Below, in pieces: positions 60,904 to 64,000 of a stretch of 64,000 nt of DNA (positions are counted from its first letter, which is position 1; each line of letters begins with the position of its first letter). This DNA comes from CAZFGK01 sp964518635 (lineage in GTDB: Bacteria; Zixibacteria; MSB-5A5; GN15; FEB-12). Below the pieces are notes generated by a model. The model made no database searches, was not told the origin of the DNA, and was given only the letters and a program-made list of their open reading frames with translations. The translations under genes were made by a program, and so were the position numbers. Location of the stretch: NCBI GenBank assembly GCA_964518635.1, contig CAZFGK010000010.1:1-64000 (forward strand), in the 5' to 3' direction.

Positions 60904-63417
60904 GTGAAGAAATTACTGGTTGTTCTAGGTGCGGTTGTCGCGGTTCTGGTCGGGTTTCTGATCGCGGTAATGATCTACTTTCCAAAGGAGAAAATACGCG
61001 CCCTCGCAATCGAACAGGGGAGCAAGACACTGGGAAGACCGATTGAGGTCGGGGATGTCTCGGTGACACTCTGGGGCGGTTTCGGTGCCGCGCTCAATGA
61101 TCTGGTCATCGGGAATCCGTCGGGGATGACAGGTGATCCTCTCGCCTCGATCAGATCAATAGACGTAAAAGTCGCCCTTCTACCTCTTCTATCAGGCTCA
61201 GTTCAGGTTGATCGCCTGATCATTGAAAAGCCGGTGATTTCGCTGATGAAGCAAGCGGATGGAAAAGTCAATTATCAGTTTAAACCAGATACGTCGAATG
61301 CTGCGACAACTGATACGAGTGCTTCGAACTCCGGAGATGTTGCTGTTGGACGGATTGAACTCCGTGATGGCCGCCTGAGCTATCGGGACGATAGCAGCAG
61401 TCAGACTATTCTTCTCACTGGTCTTTCGCTCTCCTCCTTTTCAGAACTCAATGGTACGACAACGACTATGAAAGCGGAGCTGAACATCGACTCACTCCTG
61501 TATGCCAGTCCGGATACGATTGCATTGCAGGATCTCAGTACCAAGCTGGTGGTCAGCATTGATTCTTCACGAAAAGAATATGATCTCAGCTCAGTTGAAG
61601 TCACTGCAAATTCATTCTCAATTTCCGGAAATGGCAACATTTCTACTGCAGGAAAAATTCCAAACGGAAATCTAGCATTCTCATTGAAATCAATCGGACT
61701 TGATAAGATCATGCAGATGCTTCCGAAAGTGCAGCGAGAAAAGCTCACTGGCTATGCCGTTGCTGGAACGTTGTCCGGAGATGGAACAGTAACACTCGCC
61801 GGGGCTGATTCACTTGAGGCTGATTTCACCGCTCACATGACAGTTGCCCAGCTTGTCGCAAAGTCTGAAGGGATCGCCGGAGAGCTTCGGGCAGATTCTC
61901 TTCTGCTCTCAATGGACAAGCTTCGCTCCAAAGTCTGGCTGAGTGGCGCGACCTTCGATCATCAACCGATCTCTCTTACTGCAGAGCTATCAAACGGAGA
62001 GAAGCCATTTCTGGATGCTGCTGCATCCGGTGTGATCGATGTCGCAATGCTTAAGCCACTCATGGCAGGGAGCAGTATGACCGAACTTTCCGGGCGGGCA
62101 TCACTTGTGGTGACCGCCAAAGGGGATATCTCAGATCAAGCAAATTTGCAAACTGTTGGTACGGTTTCACTGCAGGATATTCGCTACCATGATTCGCAAC
62201 TTCCCGAGCCGATCACCGATCTGGATGCTGATCTGTCGCTCGACAACAACCGAGTGGCGATTCGGCAGCTCTCAATGAAGTTTCCTTCAAGCGATCTGAC
62301 ACTTACCGGGACGGCTGAACATCTGATCCCCTGGTTACTGGCTACTGACGAAACAGCAAAACAGAAAGTTCGAAAGCCTGATCTGACCTTTACAGCTACA
62401 AGCAATCGTTTTGATTCTGACAAGCTCTTTCCGGAAGCAACACCGGGGGGCGGTGTGGATAGTGTAATTCAGATCGATTCGATCCCCTCACTGCTCTTTC
62501 CGGATATTCTTGGGCGAGGGACGTTTGTCATTGATACCATGATCTATTGCAAACTCGACCTGACAGACATTCGTGGAAAAATTGCGATCAAAGATCGAGT
62601 TATTCAATGCACCGATGTAACTGGCAAACTCTACAGCGGAACGATAGACGGTTCTACTGCAATCGATTTCAATGACTATGACTTTCCTGTCTATGCAGGG
62701 GCGTTTTCCGGGACGGGAATCGAAGCAAATGATTTCATGACTCGTTTTACGCCACTTCAGGGGGTGCTCTTCGGGAAGGCCGACCTCAAGGGGACATTCG
62801 GTGCTACGGGGTGGGAAGCGAGCGATTTTCTGAAGTCACTTACCCTCGACGGAAATTCTCTGATTCGCTCCGCGAAACTGACGACTTCGGGAGTCATTCG
62901 GGATGGACTGACTGCATTGGCGGGGAAGGCCGGAGTGACATTCGACGGAGAACAGGCGGTTCGTGAACTCACTGCAAAATTCAAAGTCGAAAATGGGCGT
63001 GTCCATATGGAGCCATTTAGTATTCCTGTCGGAGAATTAGGGACCGTTCAATTCGGTGGCTCGTATGGTTTCGACAATACCGCCGCAGGGCTCGGCGACA
63101 TTCAGCTTTCAGAATCAGCGAGTCAGAAACTGGCCGCAAGTGGCGGAATCGCTGCCGGCCTTCTCGGTGGGAAAAATCTCGCGATCTCTCTCCCATTTGC
63201 GGTTGGGGGTTCGATCACTAGCCCGACATTTTCTATCGACTATCAGAAAGCCGCCGCCAACACTGCAGCTCAGGCGAAACAAGCAGCCGAAACCGCCGTG
63301 AAAGACGCAGTCAAAGGGACCGTCGACAAGGGGCTTGATGAAGCTGGGAAGAAAGTCGACTCGACCCTAAAAAAATCAGCGGAAGGGCTTCTCAAAGGGC
63401 TTCTGAAAAAGCCGTAA
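60904..63417 (+). CDS. AsmA-family protein
   Basis: 837 residues beginning at GTG 60904 with AAGGAG about 9 bases ahead. An N-terminal helix (LLVVLGAVVAVLVGFLIAVM) anchors it in the inner membrane. The rest is beta-rich periplasmic sequence with AsmA-type N- and C-terminal domains (VSVTLWGGFGAALNDLVIGN; FGGSYGFDNTAAGLGDIQLS). The last 50 residues are an Ala/Lys-rich helix. Relatives act in lipid traffic to the outer membrane together with TamB. It has its own terminator. Confidence 0.85.
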   Translation: MKKLLVVLGAVVAVLVGFLIAVMIYFPKEKIRALAIEQGSKTLGRPIEVGDVSVTLWGGFGAALNDLVIGNPSGMTGDPLASIRSIDVKVALLPLLSGSVQVDRLIIEKPVISLMKQADGKVNYQFKPDTSNAATTDTSASNSGDVAVGRIELRDGRLSYRDDSSSQTILLTGLSLSSFSELNGTTTTMKAELNIDSLLYASPDTIALQDLSTKLVVSIDSSRKEYDLSSVEVTANSFSISGNGNISTAGKIPNGNLAFSLKSIGLDKIMQMLPKVQREKLTGYAVAGTLSGDGTVTLAGADSLEADFTAHMTVAQLVAKSEGIAGELRADSLLLSMDKLRSKVWLSGATFDHQPISLTAELSNGEKPFLDAAASGVIDVAMLKPLMAGSSMTELSGRASLVVTAKGDISDQANLQTVGTVSLQDIRYHDSQLPEPITDLDADLSLDNNRVAIRQLSMKFPSSDLTLTGTAEHLIPWLLATDETAKQKVRKPDLTFTATSNRFDSDKLFPEATPGGGVDSVIQIDSIPSLLFPDILGRGTFVIDTMIYCKLDLTDIRGKIAIKDRVIQCTDVTGKLYSGTIDGSTAIDFNDYDFPVYAGAFSGTGIEANDFMTRFTPLQGVLFGKADLKGTFGATGWEASDFLKSLTLDGNSLIRSAKLTTSGVIRDGLTALAGKAGVTFDGEQAVRELTAKFKVENGRVHMEPFSIPVGELGTVQFGGSYGFDNTAAGLGDIQLSESASQKLAASGGIAAGLLGGKNLAISLPFAVGGSITSPTFSIDYQKAAANTAAQAKQAAETAVKDAVKGTVDKGLDEAGKKVDSTLKKSAEGLLKGLLKKP

Positions 63418-63452
63418 GGGAAAGCTGCTCAACCACTAGTCAATCTTGCTCC

Positions 63453-63489
63453 CCCTCGTCGGAATTTCGACGAGGGAATCATTTTTTTT
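63453..63489 (+). terminator. Rho-independent terminator after the AsmA-like gene
   Basis: CCCTCGTCG and CGACGAGGG are perfect 9-bp arms around GAATTT, followed shortly by eight T. It starts 36 bases after the stop. Confidence 0.9.
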
Positions 63490-63602
63490 CAAAGATTTCT
63501 GCTTCTCTGGTCGAGATATCTCTTAAGAGAGAACTCGGTCGTGACTCCCTTCCCGGTCATTGCTCGAGTCAATCCTGTCTCAACAACAATTGCGGAGAGC
63601 AT

Positions 63603-64000
63603 ATGATCACCCCTGAGTCGCTGACTTCTGTGACGGTACCGATGCGCAAGACTGCTTCGGTTCGAGTCGATTTCCGCGGCCGGGTGACGATGGTCAACGA
63701 CGAAGCCGAAGAACTGTTTGGCCTCTCCCGCGAACTTCTCTATTCACGCCCGTTTACCGATTTCATCGCAGAGATCGACCGCCCCGGGATTGCACAACTC
63801 GTCAAACAGCGACATCTGCAGATTGAGTCATCACTTGATCTGGGGCCGATCACTTTTGTTTCGCAAGTAGGCAAGACTCAGCCGATTCGATTGTTGATCT
63901 CAATCGGCTATGCTGCCGGAAATCCTGCCAATTATCATATCATTCTCCTCCCAACAACTGGAATCGAAATCGTCACCCCCTCGTCGAAAATCGGCGGGGA
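63603..64000 (+). CDS. PAS-domain signalling protein, 5' part only
   Basis: Runs off the window end after 132 codons. The ATG at 63603 has GGAGAG a few bases ahead. The visible part is one PAS domain: SVRVDFRGRVTMVNDEAEEL, FGLSRELLYSRPFTDFIAE, then QPIRLLISIGYA near its end. Output (histidine kinase, diguanylate cyclase or other) lies beyond the window. Confidence 0.75.
   Translation, partial: MITPESLTSVTVPMRKTASVRVDFRGRVTMVNDEAEELFGLSRELLYSRPFTDFIAEIDRPGIAQLVKQRHLQIESSLDLGPITFVSQVGKTQPIRLLISIGYAAGNPANYHIILLPTTGIEIVTPSSKIGG

Noticed and set aside
1..64000. tRNA, rRNA, prophage, insertion sequence or integrated plasmid
   Set aside because: I scanned the gaps by eye and found no tRNA-like T-arm strings, no transposase, integrase or phage structural genes, and no abrupt change in style of sequence outside the repeat gene.

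Overview
The window looks like chromosomal DNA of a Gram-negative (diderm) bacterium, most likely of the FCB superphylum and possibly Zixibacteria-like. That placement is inferred from gene content, not from a marker-gene tree. The signs of an outer membrane are BamA, Skp, LpxD, a TamB/TamA-like pair, an AsmA-like protein and a YjbH-like barrel. The giant secreted protein ends in a dockerin-like duplex and a 'YPNPFNPTT' FlgD-like/type-IX-like C-terminus, a style I associate with FCB genomes. I see no prophage, insertion sequence, CRISPR array, tRNA or rRNA; most of the window is housekeeping DNA.

Layout. 0.1-3.6 kb (+): 2-oxoacid dehydrogenase E2, LipB, FabL-like enoyl reductase and a DinB-like protein. 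3.6-6.1 kb (-): Lgt, RsmI, NadE. 6.2-7.4 kb (+): Ssb and a two-helix HAMP-like membrane protein. 7.4-11.8 kb (-): an envelope operon, rplU-bamA-skp-lpxD in transcription order. 12.2-16.7 kb (+): UvrB, a lipoprotein and a secreted coiled-coil-tipped protein. 16.9-18.9 kb (-): acetyl-CoA synthetase. 19.3-29.8 kb (+): one gene of 10.4 kb for a 3,471-residue secreted protein of about 34 Ig-like repeats. 29.9-37.7 kb (-): dtd-maf-rodZ-GT9-like-smc-ftsY-rlmH. 37.9-42.0 kb (+): thioredoxin, rhomboid, a receiver-domain protein, a GT-A-like protein and a creatininase-family protein. 42.0-45.1 kb (-): a YjbH-like protein and pabB-pabC. 45.1-48.5 kb (+): a DUF401 membrane protein, an SDR-DUF2867 protein and an ASCH protein. 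48.5-49.0 kb: an intergenic cluster of hairpins. 49.0-57.8 kb (+): ECF sigma, zinc-finger anti-sigma, an HtrA-like protein without its catalytic triad, a tandem CMD-like protein, TamB-like and TamA-like proteins. 57.9-64 kb (+): IscS-type desulfurase, MnmA, a UPF0173 hydrolase, an AsmA-like protein and the start of a PAS-domain gene.

How the genes fit together. The E2/LipB pair joins a lipoylated enzyme to its lipoylation enzyme. IscS and MnmA form a sulfur relay to tRNA. Outer membrane biogenesis is represented four times (bamA-skp-lpxD, tamB-tamA, asmA-like, yjbH-like). The ECF sigma/anti-sigma/pseudo-HtrA set resembles an envelope-stress circuit in which the usual protease has been replaced by an apparently inactive relative. 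The most distinctive items are the giant repeat protein, which carries a 14-repeat segmental duplication and both cohesin-like and dockerin-like modules; the pseudo-HtrA operon; the intergenic hairpin family; and several genes whose predicted -10 box sits so close to the start codon that leaderless transcripts are likely.
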